A stretch of DNA of 22,612 nucleotides from the NCBI GenBank assembly GCA_946480515.1, contig CAMLKX010000006.1, positions 1-22,612 of the forward strand, in the 5' to 3' direction. The notes below the pieces were generated by a model that saw only the letters and a program-made list of their open reading frames with translations, was not told the origin of the DNA and did no database searches. A program made the position numbers and the translations under genes. The number at the start of each line of letters is the position of its first letter. Positions within the stretch are counted from its first letter, which is position 1. The stretch comes from an uncultured Sphingomonadaceae bacterium (GTDB lineage Bacteria > Pseudomonadota > Alphaproteobacteria > Sphingomonadales > Sphingomonadaceae). Shown one piece after another: positions 8,700 to 17,421 of this stretch.

Positions 8700-11005
8700 C
8701 GCTTGCGTTCGACCGCCTGGCCTAGCGCCGCGTAAAGCTTGCCCATGTCTGACGACAGCAGGGTTACGGCGATCATACCGCCGTCGCGCTCGTTCAGCAC
8801 CCGGCGCAGCATCGCTTCGAAGTCATGGACGTAGCGGTTGACCGACTGCTGGAACTCGCGGTCGGTCTCATAATGGTTTTGGATCGCCCGTGCTTCGCTA
8901 TTGCCCATCAGCCGGGCAGCGCGCCGGGTGAAGACGCCGCGATCACCCTTGAGATAGGCCTGCCATGAGCGATCATCGATCTCGTCGGCCAAGACCTTGC
9001 CGACATCGATGGAGGCCGAGTTCATCGAATCAATCAGCATCGACACGCGGCGGCCGAAAGCCTCGCTGTCGGCGTGACGCTGCTCCTCCTGCGTTTGCGC
9101 AATGTGGTTTTCGAGCGCGCTTGCGGTCTGGCCGATGCTGATCAGCTGACGGCTGAGGCGGTCGGTGGCCCCGCGTGCGGCTTCGATCGCGCGAGCGGCG
9201 ACTTGGTCGACCGAGGCAAGTTGCGCCGTGATGCTGTCCCGGATCGCGCGTTCGAGCGCGTCGCGGGTCTGTGACGAGAGTTGTTCGGCGCCCTCGGGGA
9301 TGACTTGAGCGATCGCTTCACGCGCGCGTAGCGTGGCCTGAGCCGCTGCATCTCGGACCTGAATCAGAGCCGCGATTAGCGCCGGTCCCGATTCCGCCTG
9401 GAGCCGTGCGGCATCCGCTTCGGCCGCGCGTACGGATTCGGAGAGTTCGGCTAGCTTGGCGCGGGACTCGGTCACCCCTTCGTCGAGTCCGGCGAGCAGG
9501 GCCGACAGACGATCATGCTGGGTGCGGATGTCCGTGCCGGTCTCGTCGAGGCGCGCCGCAGCGTCCGCTGCTGCATCGCGCATCCATTCGACCTGCGGCC
9601 GGGCTGCCTCAGCCGCTGCAAGCAGGCGTTGGGCCCCGCCCTCGGCGTGGTCGAGCGCTCCGCCCAGCCCTTCGCGGAGTTCCGTGCTGATCTGTTCGAC
9701 ACCGCTGCGCAGCGTGGCGGCCCGTTCCGCCAGGCTTCCGATCGCTTCGTCGCCGCTGCCGGCGCGCTCAACCAGTGCGTCAAGCTCAGTCCGAAGTCGA
9801 CCAAGCGAGCCGGTCAATGCGGAGGTGCGCGCATCGCCATCGTTGGCGAGCGCGACGAAGCGTCCGTCGAGCCCCGCGATGGCGGCATCAACGCCGGCGA
9901 ACAGGCGTTGCGAGATCCGGTCCTGCTCGGCCAGTTTCGCGGTGACCGCATCTAGCGATTCGCTCGCCTCGTTGAGCCGAGCGGCCAGCGCCTCTGCCGA
10001 ATCTGTTCCCGCCCGGCCGATTGCCGCCGAGGCCTGATCGATCAGAGCAGTAACGGCCCCTGATTGAGCATCGATGCCACTGCGGATCTGCGCCAGGGCT
10101 TCCGCGCTGCGGGCGAGGAGCGCATCGAGGTCCTGCGCCGACGCGCGGGTCATATGCTCCAAACTCTCCGTGGCCGAGCCGCTGGCCTGGGACACTTCCG
10201 CCAGGCGAGCGCCGAGGCGTTGAGCGGAGTGGTTGATCGTCGTCTCCGCGTCGCGGGCCCGGCTCATCAGTTCGGCAATCCGTCCCGCGAGCGATTCCGC
10301 CTGGCTCATCGCGTTGCTGCTGGCGCCCTGCAGTGCCTCGCCCATCACGCGTGCCCGTTCCTCGGCGCGGGGAAGGTCACTGAGCAGAACCGCGATGTCG
10401 TTGCGAGCCGATTCCGCTGCGCGATCGAGCGCCTTGCTGTGCTGGGCGAGTGCCTGCGAGCCGCCGTCCAGTTCCCGCGTGATTCCTGCGAGGCGCGTCG
10501 CCGCGTCTTCGCCGAGGTGAACCAGATCGCGCGTCATCCGCTCGAATGCGAAATGGCCATCGTTGATGCGCTTGGTCACCGATCCGAGCGACTCTTCCAG
10601 CGAGCGAACTTCGGTCCGCATAGCAATGACCGACCGCGTGAAATGCTCAGCCTCGCGCCGGCGGGTGCGGCCGAACATGATCCAGATGAGGCCGAGCAAC
10701 GCGAGCGGCCCGGCGGAAACGGCAATCCAGAGGGCGACGGCGGGTGAAAGCAAAGCCTCGGTCGAAAGGCTGCGTCCGGCTCCCCACGCCGAATAGCCGA
10801 TCCAGAGCAGCGCGAGCGCCAGCAATGCGGTGCCGAGCACCAGCCGCCCGCCTGCGCCGGCGTCTTCCAGCTCCGCCCGGGTTTCCTCCCACTCGACGGC
10901 ATCAAACGCCGGTTGCAGCTCGATCACGCTCTCGTCATTGGATTGAGCCTGATCAGGTCCGGCGTGGATGGCGGGAGCGGCATCGCGGTGGGTGCTGGCG
11001 TTCAT
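8696..11005 (-). CDS. Membrane-anchored long coiled-coil protein, TipN-like architecture
   Basis: The protein has about 769 residues. An acidic N-terminus (about 1-50) precedes two membrane helices (about 55-72 and 90-111) with an RTRRRE basic patch after the second. About 530 residues of Ala/Glu/Arg-rich heptad sequence follow, predicted as coiled coil. The C-terminal domain is distinct and non-repetitive, with DEIDDRSWQAYLKGDRGVF, FTRRAARLMG and YVHDFEAMLRRVL. Two N-terminal helices plus a long coiled coil is the layout of TipN, the Caulobacter new-pole marker. The family assignment is my inference from architecture and from memory of the C-terminal block, not a search. ATG 11005 is chosen; ATG 11023, six codons upstream, is equally possible and neither has a clear ribosome site. 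The open frame continues to 11590 but runs opposite a real gene there. It is divergent from the next gene and may share its control region. Confidence 0.8.
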   Translation of the reverse strand: MNASTHRDAAPAIHAGPDQAQSNDESVIELQPAFDAVEWEETRAELEDAGAGGRLVLGTALLALALLWIGYSAWGAGRSLSTEALLSPAVALWIAVSAGPLALLGLIWIMFGRTRRREAEHFTRSVIAMRTEVRSLEESLGSVTKRINDGHFAFERMTRDLVHLGEDAATRLAGITRELDGGSQALAQHSKALDRAAESARNDIAVLLSDLPRAEERARVMGEALQGASSNAMSQAESLAGRIAELMSRARDAETTINHSAQRLGARLAEVSQASGSATESLEHMTRASAQDLDALLARSAEALAQIRSGIDAQSGAVTALIDQASAAIGRAGTDSAEALAARLNEASESLDAVTAKLAEQDRISQRLFAGVDAAIAGLDGRFVALANDGDARTSALTGSLGRLRTELDALVERAGSGDEAIGSLAERAATLRSGVEQISTELREGLGGALDHAEGGAQRLLAAAEAARPQVEWMRDAAADAAARLDETGTDIRTQHDRLSALLAGLDEGVTESRAKLAELSESVRAAEADAARLQAESGPALIAALIQVRDAAAQATLRAREAIAQVIPEGAEQLSSQTRDALERAIRDSITAQLASVDQVAARAIEAARGATDRLSRQLISIGQTASALENHIAQTQEEQRHADSEAFGRRVSMLIDSMNSASIDVGKVLADEIDDRSWQAYLKGDRGVFTRRAARLMGNSEARAIQNHYETDREFQQSVNRYVHDFEAMLRRVLNERDGGMIAVTLLSSDMGKLYAALGQAVERKR

Positions 11006-11023
11006 GGCGGCGGAGTTTACCAT

Positions 11024-11086
11024 CTTTGACGCGGGGCGAAAGTCAGAAGCGATTCGCGGCAAATACAAAGGTCGGGGCGGGGGAGT
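11024..11086. promoter_or_regulatory. Divergent control region between coiled-coil gene and membrane pseudo-transferase gene
   Basis: These 63 bp are all that separates two divergently transcribed genes, so both promoters must lie here or inside the genes. On the plus strand a TTGACG (11026-11031) resembles a -35 box, but no good -10 box lies 16-18 bases further on. Near the plus-strand gene is a G-rich purine tract (11074-11085) that probably acts as its ribosome binding site. Confidence 0.4.
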
Positions 11087-12271
11087 ATGGCGCTCGGAGC
11101 GCTGATTGGTGCCTATCAGGAAGATGATTCGGGGGGACTGCGCGCGCTGCTGCCGCTCGCGGGCCGGACGATGGTCGAATATCAGGCGAGATGCGCGGCC
11201 GCAGCGGGCGCGGCTCCGATCATCGTCATTGTTGAACGAATGCCACTTGCGTTGGAGCAGGCTTTCGCCCGGCTCCGCGACGAGGGGATCAACGTCGTCC
11301 CGGTCAATGACGGGACGGAAGCAGCAACCCGGTTCGAGCCGGGAGAACTCATCCTCTTGATGATGGATGGCTTGGCTCCTGACGCCGGTCTGGTGCGCCG
11401 GTTCAGCAGCATGGACGAGCCGGGATTTGCGACGGTACCAGATGATGCGGAGCATGATCAGTTCGAACGAATCGATGCTTCGTCTCGATGGGCAGGGTTG
11501 GCATTGCTCGATTCGCGGACGCTTTCGGCCACGGCCGCGATGCTCGGCGACTGGGATTTGCATTCCACGCTCCTGCGGCGGCTGGTGCAATCGGATGCCC
11601 GGCGCATGGCTGTCGAAAAGGGCGCATCTCCGTTGCTTGCGACAGAGGCTGGAGCGACCGCAAATTTCGAGCGGAGGCTGCTGATCGCGTCACGCGGGGC
11701 CCGCACGGACTGGCCGAGCCGCTACATCCTGCCACTCGTGGAGGACGTCATGACCGAGCGGCTGATGGACACCCCGGTTCGTCCCCAATGGCTGATTTTT
11801 GCCGCGTTGGCGGTGACGCTCGCAGCCGCTCTGAGCTTTGCTCAGGGTTGGGGTTGGGCGGCACTGGCACTGCTGCTGATTGCTCTTCCGCTGGACTTGG
11901 TCGCCGACCGGCTCGCCAGTCTGCGCCTTCGCCCCCTGCCAGGGAACATGCTCGCTCGACGAGCTCTCTGGCCCGCGATGGGTGTCGCTCTGCTCGCGCT
12001 CGGGTGGTGGCAGTCACGAGCGAGCGGCGACTCGGCCGCGCTGGTTGCCGCGGTGGCCTGCGCCGCCTTTGCGGAGGCTGCGCGGATCGAGCATGGCCCG
12101 GACCGCTTGCGCGGCGAGCAATGGCTGTTCTCCGTCCGGGGGGCGGTGCTGGCCATTGTTCCATTCGCGCTCATGGGGTGGTGGAGCGAAGCCGTTCTCT
12201 TTCTATTCGGGTATGCGGGCGCGACCTTCTTCTACGTCCAGCGGGAGCGGCATCGCACACCGCGAGATTGA
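11087..12271 (+). CDS. Membrane protein resembling a degenerate nucleotidyltransferase-CDP-alcohol phosphatidyltransferase fusion
   Basis: The protein has 394 residues. Residues 1 to about 215 resemble the sugar-nucleotide transferase fold: GLRALLPLAGRTMVEYQ corresponds to the usual LLPVAGKPLIEYQ segment, and ILLMMDGLAPDA to the metal-site strand. The glycine-rich nucleotide loop that should come first is replaced by GAYQEDDSGG. From about 210 onward, SRYILPLVEDVMTERLMDTP followed by about six membrane helices resembles a CDP-alcohol phosphatidyltransferase. Its catalytic motif DGxxAR-x8-GxxxDxxxD is reduced to DLVADRLASLR then GNMLARRAL, so most of the catalytic aspartates are gone. It is probably an enzyme-derived, non-catalytic membrane protein; this is inference. 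It lies 36 bp before the DUF2336-type gene, probably in one transcript. Confidence 0.75.
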   Translation: MALGALIGAYQEDDSGGLRALLPLAGRTMVEYQARCAAAAGAAPIIVIVERMPLALEQAFARLRDEGINVVPVNDGTEAATRFEPGELILLMMDGLAPDAGLVRRFSSMDEPGFATVPDDAEHDQFERIDASSRWAGLALLDSRTLSATAAMLGDWDLHSTLLRRLVQSDARRMAVEKGASPLLATEAGATANFERRLLIASRGARTDWPSRYILPLVEDVMTERLMDTPVRPQWLIFAALAVTLAAALSFAQGWGWAALALLLIALPLDLVADRLASLRLRPLPGNMLARRALWPAMGVALLALGWWQSRASGDSAALVAAVACAAFAEAARIEHGPDRLRGEQWLFSVRGAVLAIVPFALMGWWSEAVLFLFGYAGATFFYVQRERHRTPRD

Positions 12272-12307
12272 CGCGCCGTTAACTCCGTTCGACTAAAGAA
12301 GACGCCA

Positions 12308-13348
12308 ATGAAGTTGCAGGACAGGCCCAGCGCCGCGGGCGCAGCCGACCGCCGCGTCGTCACCGCGTTCAGCGCGGAACGGGGACGGCTGACTGCGGCC
12401 CGCAATGACTTCTTCCTCGATCCGGCGATCCGGCTCAGCGACCATGAGCGCGCGCTAATGAGCAGCCTGCTCGACGGAATCCTGACCCTCATCGCCGGCG
12501 AGCTCCGCTCTGCGCTCCCAGCGCCGATTGCGGGGCTGGTGAACTATGACGAGCAGTCGCTCAGCCGGACACTGGCATCAGCCGGTCTGCTCGACAGCGA
12601 TGAGCTTGTTGCGCTGCTTCTTCGAACCGCGGATGAGCAACGGATCAGCGCAGCCATGGCTGGCCGTCCCGATCGTCCGAAAGCCCCGTTCGTTCAGGGC
12701 CTGGTTGCCGGGGTGAATGATTCCATTGCCAGTGCCGCAATGGATCTGGTGCTTGGGCGAGGCCGAAGGACTGACCGCTTCGGCCGTCGCTGTCTCGACT
12801 TTGATGATCTCGAAGCATCGCTCGCGGTCCAACTTTCGAACGCCGTGGCGGCCCTGGTCAGACCACGAACGTCAAACGCTCGTGACGTGGAGCAGGCTCT
12901 CTGCGCAGCGGTCGAGCGGTTGCTTGAGCGGCATGATCCTTCCAATGGCCTGGATGTGAAAATCAGCGCTATCGTGCGCGCGCTCGCGAATGGGCGGCAA
13001 CTCGACGAGCCTACACTGTTGGGGATGGCGAGCGACGGTGAATCGGCCTTGCTGGCTGCCGCTCTGGCTGAACGTGCGTCGATTCCAGTCCGCGAGGCAT
13101 GGAGTTGTCTCGTCGCTCCCAACGAGGGCCGCTTGGCCATTCTCCTGCGCGCCGCCGGGCTGGAGCGGTCGACCGCCGCACGGCTGATTGCAATGCTCGC
13201 GGAGCCGATCGGAATTCTGGATCCAGTCAGAGAGATCAGTGCATTCGACCAGTTCGACGACGAGTCCGTTGCCGGCGCGGTAAGCTGGCTATGCTGCCAC
13301 CCCGCATATCGGGATGCAGTCGAGCGGCTGGAAGCGGTCGATGGCTAG
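12308..13348 (+). CDS. DUF2336-type protein
   Basis: This is a 346-residue, mainly alpha-helical soluble protein without membrane segments. It matches the DUF2336 type found in alphaproteobacteria, where such proteins often accompany two-component signalling genes; their biochemical role is unknown. Recognisable parts are FFLDPAIRLSDHERALMSSL near residues 35-55, LLDSDELVALLLRTADEQR near 98-115, and a repeated helical pattern after residue 210 (LANGRQLDEPTLLGMASDGE). The ATG at 12308 has a weak AAAGAAGA ribosome site five bases upstream. The last eight bases overlap the start of the histidine-kinase-like gene, so the two proteins are probably made together and may act on each other. The family call is from memory of the pattern. 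Confidence 0.7.
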   Translation: MKLQDRPSAAGAADRRVVTAFSAERGRLTAARNDFFLDPAIRLSDHERALMSSLLDGILTLIAGELRSALPAPIAGLVNYDEQSLSRTLASAGLLDSDELVALLLRTADEQRISAAMAGRPDRPKAPFVQGLVAGVNDSIASAAMDLVLGRGRRTDRFGRRCLDFDDLEASLAVQLSNAVAALVRPRTSNARDVEQALCAAVERLLERHDPSNGLDVKISAIVRALANGRQLDEPTLLGMASDGESALLAAALAERASIPVREAWSCLVAPNEGRLAILLRAAGLERSTAARLIAMLAEPIGILDPVREISAFDQFDDESVAGAVSWLCCHPAYRDAVERLEAVDG

Positions 13349-14684
13349 TGCCGTTCCCGAGTTCCTACCGGTCTCAGGGGTCGTCGATGCCGAAGGACGG
13401 CTGATCGAGGCCGACCCGCCCCTCGCAACGCTCCAGATCGAGGCCGGAGCCGACATTGGCGGCATGTTGGCCCTGCCGCAGCTGGCGCATCTTGCAAGCC
13501 TCGTCCGGCAGCTTGGCGCGCCGATGTCCCGCGCGGTCACCGCGGCCGGCGCGGAGCAGGACCTGGATCTGTGGGTGATTGCCGAACCGGAGGGTGATCG
13601 CGTTCATCTACGGATTGAACGGTGGGCTGCACGACCGGCAAGCGGGCCGCGCTTTCCGCGTCTCGTGGAGAGCGAAACCGGCCCTTCCGCCCGCACTTCC
13701 AACGATTGGGCAGTCGATGCTGAGCTTCGCCTCACGCATCTGGGCGCCGACCTGGCGGACCGGCTTGGCACTGATGTCCGCTGGGCGCTGGGACAACCTC
13801 TCACGCGCGTGATGCGGCTGATCGAGGAGCCCGATGGCTCGCTTCCGCTCCTGACCGCTCTGTCGCAGCGGATTCCATTTGAGAAGCAGCAGGCGCGTCC
13901 ACGCGACCGTGAAGACCCGAATTTGCTGTTGAGCGGCCAGCCTCTGCTCCTTCAGGACGGCACGATCGCTGGATTCGAAGGCACTGCAATTGGGATCGAA
14001 AGTCCGGGCACCGCCAGCGATCAGGCAGTCCTCCCGTTCGAACTCCCGCTCGACACGGTGCTGCGGTCGCCGCTCGACCAGATCATTGGCGCGGCCGACC
14101 AGATCGTCGACCGGAGCGACGGCCCATTGCGGCGCGATTATGCGGCCTACGCGACCGACATCGCCGCTGCAGCGCGGCATTTGCTGGGCGTGATCCGCGG
14201 CATGGAGGGTCCCCCAGCGCTTCAGAGCGAGGACATCGACCTGGCGGTCCTCGCCGAGGATACGGTGGCAATGCTGCAGCCCGACGCGACAGCGCGGGGC
14301 GTCGCGATCGATTTCACCCAGGTTGATGCATCCCTGCCCGCGCGGGGGGACTCGCGTGCGGTCATCCAGATCCTGATCAACCTCATTGCCAATGCGGTTC
14401 GCCACTCGCCCAGCGGTGCCAGCGTGACGCTGCTGAGCGTGATCGATCTGAGGAGCGCGTCGCTGACGATTGCTGACCAGGGCCCGGGCATTGCAGTGGC
14501 CGACCAGCAAAGAATCTTCGAGAAGTTCGAGCAGGTCGGAGCGAGTCCGGGAGGAACCGGGCTAGGGCTGACCATCGCGCGCCGGCTAGCTCAGGCGATG
14601 AATGGCGATATCACAGTTGCGAGCGCCCCAGGCGAGGGCGCGCGCTTTACTCTCAGCCTACCGAGGCCGCCGGCGGAGAGCTGA
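13341..14684 (+). CDS. Cytoplasmic sensor histidine-kinase-like protein lacking the phospho-acceptor histidine
   Basis: The protein has 447 residues and no membrane helix. Two PAS-like regions (about 8-95 and 122-222) precede a dimerisation-like helix pair (about 232-290) and an intact ATPase domain with N-box ILINLIANAVRHSP, G1 DQGPGI (379-384), F-box IFEKFEQ and G2 GGTGLGL. In the helix pair, LDTVLRSPLDQIIG aligns with the usual SHELRTPLNAIIG, but the histidine position is Thr239. It therefore either signals without the normal phosphotransfer or uses another residue. ATG 13341 is preferred over ATG 13314 because GGAAG lies seven bases before it and it couples with the DUF2336-type stop (8-bp overlap). 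The N-terminus MASAVPEF is otherwise uninformative. Convergent gltA ends 13 bp away. Confidence 0.85.
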   Translation: MASAVPEFLPVSGVVDAEGRLIEADPPLATLQIEAGADIGGMLALPQLAHLASLVRQLGAPMSRAVTAAGAEQDLDLWVIAEPEGDRVHLRIERWAARPASGPRFPRLVESETGPSARTSNDWAVDAELRLTHLGADLADRLGTDVRWALGQPLTRVMRLIEEPDGSLPLLTALSQRIPFEKQQARPRDREDPNLLLSGQPLLLQDGTIAGFEGTAIGIESPGTASDQAVLPFELPLDTVLRSPLDQIIGAADQIVDRSDGPLRRDYAAYATDIAAAARHLLGVIRGMEGPPALQSEDIDLAVLAEDTVAMLQPDATARGVAIDFTQVDASLPARGDSRAVIQILINLIANAVRHSPSGASVTLLSVIDLRSASLTIADQGPGIAVADQQRIFEKFEQVGASPGGTGLGLTIARRLAQAMNGDITVASAPGEGARFTLSLPRPPAES

Positions 14685-14697
14685 CGGCTCGACCGAT

Positions 14698-15978
14698 TCA
14701 GCGGTCAGATACGGGGATATAATCCCGGTGAGGCGACCCCACATAGAGCTGCCGCGGACGGCCGATCTTCTGCTCCGGGTCGGAGATCATCTCGTTCCAC
14801 TGTGCAACCCAGCCAACGGTGCGGGCAAGCGCGAACAGCACGGTGAACATTTCGGTCGGGAAGCCGATCGCCGACAGGATCACGCCCGAATAGAAATCGA
14901 CGTTGGGATATAGCTTCTTCTCGACGAAATAATCGTCCTTGAGTGCGATCTGCTCCAGCTCGCGAGCGACGTCGAAAATCGGATCGGTGACCCCAAGCTC
15001 CTTGAGCACCTCTTCCGCGGTGCTTTGCATGACCTTCGCCCGCGGGTCGTAGTTCTTGTAGACGCGGTGACCGAAGCCCATCAGTCGGAACGGATCGCTC
15101 TTGTCCTTGGCACGGGCGATGTAGGTCGGGATGTTTTCGGGCCGGCCGATCTCGCGCAGCATGTTGAGCGCTGCCTCGTTCGCGCCGCCGTGAGCGGGGC
15201 CCCATAGGCAAGCGATTCCAGCCGCGATGCAGGCGAACGGGTTCGCCCCCGACGATCCTGCCAGCCGAACGGTCGAGGTGGATGCGTTTTGTTCGTGATC
15301 GGCATGAAGGATGAAAATCCGGTCCATCGCCTTCTCGACGACAGGATTCACCACATAGGGTTCAGCCGGAACGCCGAAGGTCATCCGCAGGAAATTGCCG
15401 ACGTAGCTGAGGCTGTTGTCGGGGTAGTGGAATGGCTGACCGACCGCATATTTGTAGGCCATCGCCGCGATGGTTGGCATCTTGGCGATCAGCCGGTGCG
15501 ACGCGATCATTCGCTGCTGCGGGTCGGTGATGTCGGTGCTGTCGTGGTAGAAGGCGGAGAGGGCGCCGACCACGCCGCACATGATCGCCATCGGATGGGC
15601 GTCACGGCGGAAACCACGGTAAAAGGTCGAGAGCTGCTCGTGCAGCATGGTGTGGCGGCTGATCGTGTAGGTGAAGTTGTCCAGATCGCTCTTGCGCGGC
15701 AGTTCGCCGTGAAGCAGCAGGTAGGCCACTTCCATGAAATTCGAGCGTTCAGCCAGCTGGTCGATCGGATAACCGCGATGGAGGAGGATGCCCTCGTCTC
15801 CATCGATGTAGGTGATTGCGCTCTCGCAGCTTGCGGTTGACGTGAACCCCGGATCAAAGGTGAATTTGCCGGTGTTCGCATAAAGCTTGCGGATGTCGAT
15901 CACCGACGGACCGACGGTGCCTTCACGCAGCGGATAGGCCTGATCCGCAATTTTCATCGTCGCGTTGGCGTCGGCCAT
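14698..15978 (-). CDS. gltA: Citrate synthase
   Basis: Citrate synthase condenses oxaloacetate and acetyl-CoA at the entry of the TCA cycle. The 426-residue protein has the length and features of the large hexameric type found in Gram-negative bacteria. Catalytic residues are visible: His263 in [10 protein letters not shown], His304 in [14 protein letters not shown] and Asp361 in [16 protein letters not shown]. The N-terminal domain ([34 protein letters not shown]) is complete. The ATG shares its first base with the gltX stop (TAATG on the minus strand), so it is probably translated from the same message as gltX, which is an uncommon partner for it. No terminator is visible in the 13 bp after the stop. 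Confidence 0.97.
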   Translation of the reverse strand: MADANATMKIADQAYPLREGTVGPSVIDIRKLYANTGKFTFDPGFTSTASCESAITYIDGDEGILLHRGYPIDQLAERSNFMEVAYLLLHGELPRKSDLDNFTYTISRHTMLHEQLSTFYRGFRRDAHPMAIMCGVVGALSAFYHDSTDITDPQQRMIASHRLIAKMPTIAAMAYKYAVGQPFHYPDNSLSYVGNFLRMTFGVPAEPYVVNPVVEKAMDRIFILHADHEQNASTSTVRLAGSSGANPFACIAAGIACLWGPAHGGANEAALNMLREIGRPENIPTYIARAKDKSDPFRLMGFGHRVYKNYDPRAKVMQSTAEEVLKELGVTDPIFDVARELEQIALKDDYFVEKKLYPNVDFYSGVILSAIGFPTEMFTVLFALARTVGWVAQWNEMISDPEQKIGRPRQLYVGSPHRDYIPVSDR

Positions 15979-17396
15979 TAAGAATCACTCCGAATCTGGT
16001 CTGCGATGCGATTAACGCTTTCGCCCTGCCCCAGCAGAGCGAGCACGTCAAAGATTCCCGGTGAGGTTGTCCGGCCGGTGAGCGCGGCCCGCAGCGGCTG
16101 GGCAATCTTGCCAAGCTTGATTCCGCATTCGTCGGCGACTGCCCGCACCGCTTGCTCAGTCGAGTCATGGTTCCATTCGGCAAGCGTAAGCAGCCGTTCG
16201 TGGACCTTGGTGAGGTTGGCCGCGGCGCCATCGTCATTGAGCAGCGCTGCAGCGGCCGGCTCAAGGGCAATCGGCCGAGCGGCGAATAGAAACCGGGCGC
16301 CGTCGGCCAGTTGATTGAGGTCGTGGGCGCGGGCCTTCAGCTCCGGCATTGCCCGGGTCAGAAGATCCCTGGCATCATCGGGCAATCCCAGGCGCTGACG
16401 AATCAGGGCCGCGAGGCGTCCGTCATCAGCCGCGCGGATGTAATGGCCGTTCAAATTCTCGAGCTTCTTCAGATCGAAGCGGGACGGCGACTTGCCAACA
16501 TGGTCGAGATCGAACCAGGCAATGGCCTCCTCGCGCGAGATGATCTCATCGTCACCATGGCCCCAGCCAAGGCGGAGGAGGTAATTGAACAAGGCTTCCG
16601 GCAGGATCCCGAGCTCGTCACGATAGGCGTCGACTCCAAGCGCGCCATGGCGTTTGCTAAGCTTCGCTCCGTCAGCCCCATGGATCAGGGGGATGTGAGC
16701 ATAGGTCGGCTCGGCCCAGCCCATTGCGCGGATGATTCCAAGCTGCCGGAAGGCATTGTTGAGATGGTCATCGCCGCGAATGACGTGGGTGACTCCCATG
16801 TCATGGTCGTCGACGACGACCGCGAGCATGTAGGTTGGGGTTCCGTCCGAGCGGAGGATGACGAAATCGTCGATCTCGGAGTTGTTGACCGCCACGCGGC
16901 CCTGGACGAGATCATCGATCACCGTCTCGCCCGACTGCGGCGCCTTGAGCCGGACCACGAACGGGGCATTGTTCGGCGCATCGGCGGGAGCCCGGTCGCG
17001 CCACTCGCTGACGATTCGGAATGGATGGCGCTCAGCCTGCGCCTGCTCCCTTCGGGCTGACAGTTCTTCCTGAGTCAGGTAGCAGCGGTAGGCGGCCCCG
17101 CGCTCGAGCAATTCCGCTGCCACCTCGGCGTGGCGCGCCTCGAACTGCGATTGATGATAGGCGGGCTCATCCCCGGCGATGCCAAGCCAATCAAGCCCGT
17201 CGAGAATCGCCGCGATTGCATCCTCAGTCGATCGGGCGCGGTCGGTATCCTCGATGCGGAGCAGATATTTGCCGCCATGATGGCGCGCGAACAGCCAGTT
17301 GAACAACGCAGTTCGAGCACCGCCAATATGGAGATATCCGGTCGGAGAGGGGGCAAAGCGAGTCACGACCGCTGCAAGATTGCTGCTTGCGCCCAC
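15978..17396 (-). CDS. gltX: Glutamate--tRNA ligase
   Basis: This class I aminoacyl-tRNA synthetase attaches glutamate to tRNA. The 472-residue protein shows the HIGH-type motif HIGGAR at residues 23-28, [14 protein letters not shown] around it, LLRIEDTD and KLSKR at 245-249. The anticodon-binding C-terminal half is complete and ends [17 protein letters not shown]. The GTG start at 17396 is supported by AGAGGA eight bases upstream. A later GTG, giving [10 protein letters not shown], would also fit the family but lacks such a site. The gene is divergent from comEC, only 25 bp apart, so its promoter probably lies inside the comEC 5' end. The stop overlaps gltA. Confidence 0.96.
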   Translation of the reverse strand: MGASSNLAAVVTRFAPSPTGYLHIGGARTALFNWLFARHHGGKYLLRIEDTDRARSTEDAIAAILDGLDWLGIAGDEPAYHQSQFEARHAEVAAELLERGAAYRCYLTQEELSARREQAQAERHPFRIVSEWRDRAPADAPNNAPFVVRLKAPQSGETVIDDLVQGRVAVNNSEIDDFVILRSDGTPTYMLAVVVDDHDMGVTHVIRGDDHLNNAFRQLGIIRAMGWAEPTYAHIPLIHGADGAKLSKRHGALGVDAYRDELGILPEALFNYLLRLGWGHGDDEIISREEAIAWFDLDHVGKSPSRFDLKKLENLNGHYIRAADDGRLAALIRQRLGLPDDARDLLTRAMPELKARAHDLNQLADGARFLFAARPIALEPAAAALLNDDGAAANLTKVHERLLTLAEWNHDSTEQAVRAVADECGIKLGKIAQPLRAALTGRTTSPGIFDVLALLGQGESVNRIADQIRSDS

Positions 17397-17404
17397 GCGC
17401 GCTT

Positions 17405-17410
17405 TCCTCT
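17405..17410 (-). promoter_or_regulatory. Ribosome binding site of gltX
   Basis: On the minus strand AGAGGA stands eight bases before the GTG at 17396-17394. It supports that unusual start codon over the downstream GTG. It lies in the 25-bp gap between the two divergent start codons. Confidence 0.7.
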
Positions 17411-17421
17411 GTCTTGGTCCG

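Noticed and set aside
10064..10747. 227-residue plus-strand frame opposite the coiled-coil gene
   Set aside because: High-GC coiled-coil genes leave long open antisense frames; no motif or ribosome site supports it.
11006..11590. Upstream extension of the minus-strand coiled-coil frame to 964 residues
   Set aside because: The extra about 195 residues lie antisense to the start of the pseudo-transferase gene, have no family-like pattern and are rich in Arg, Pro and Ser, as expected for a shadow frame. Starts at 11005 or 11023 fit better.
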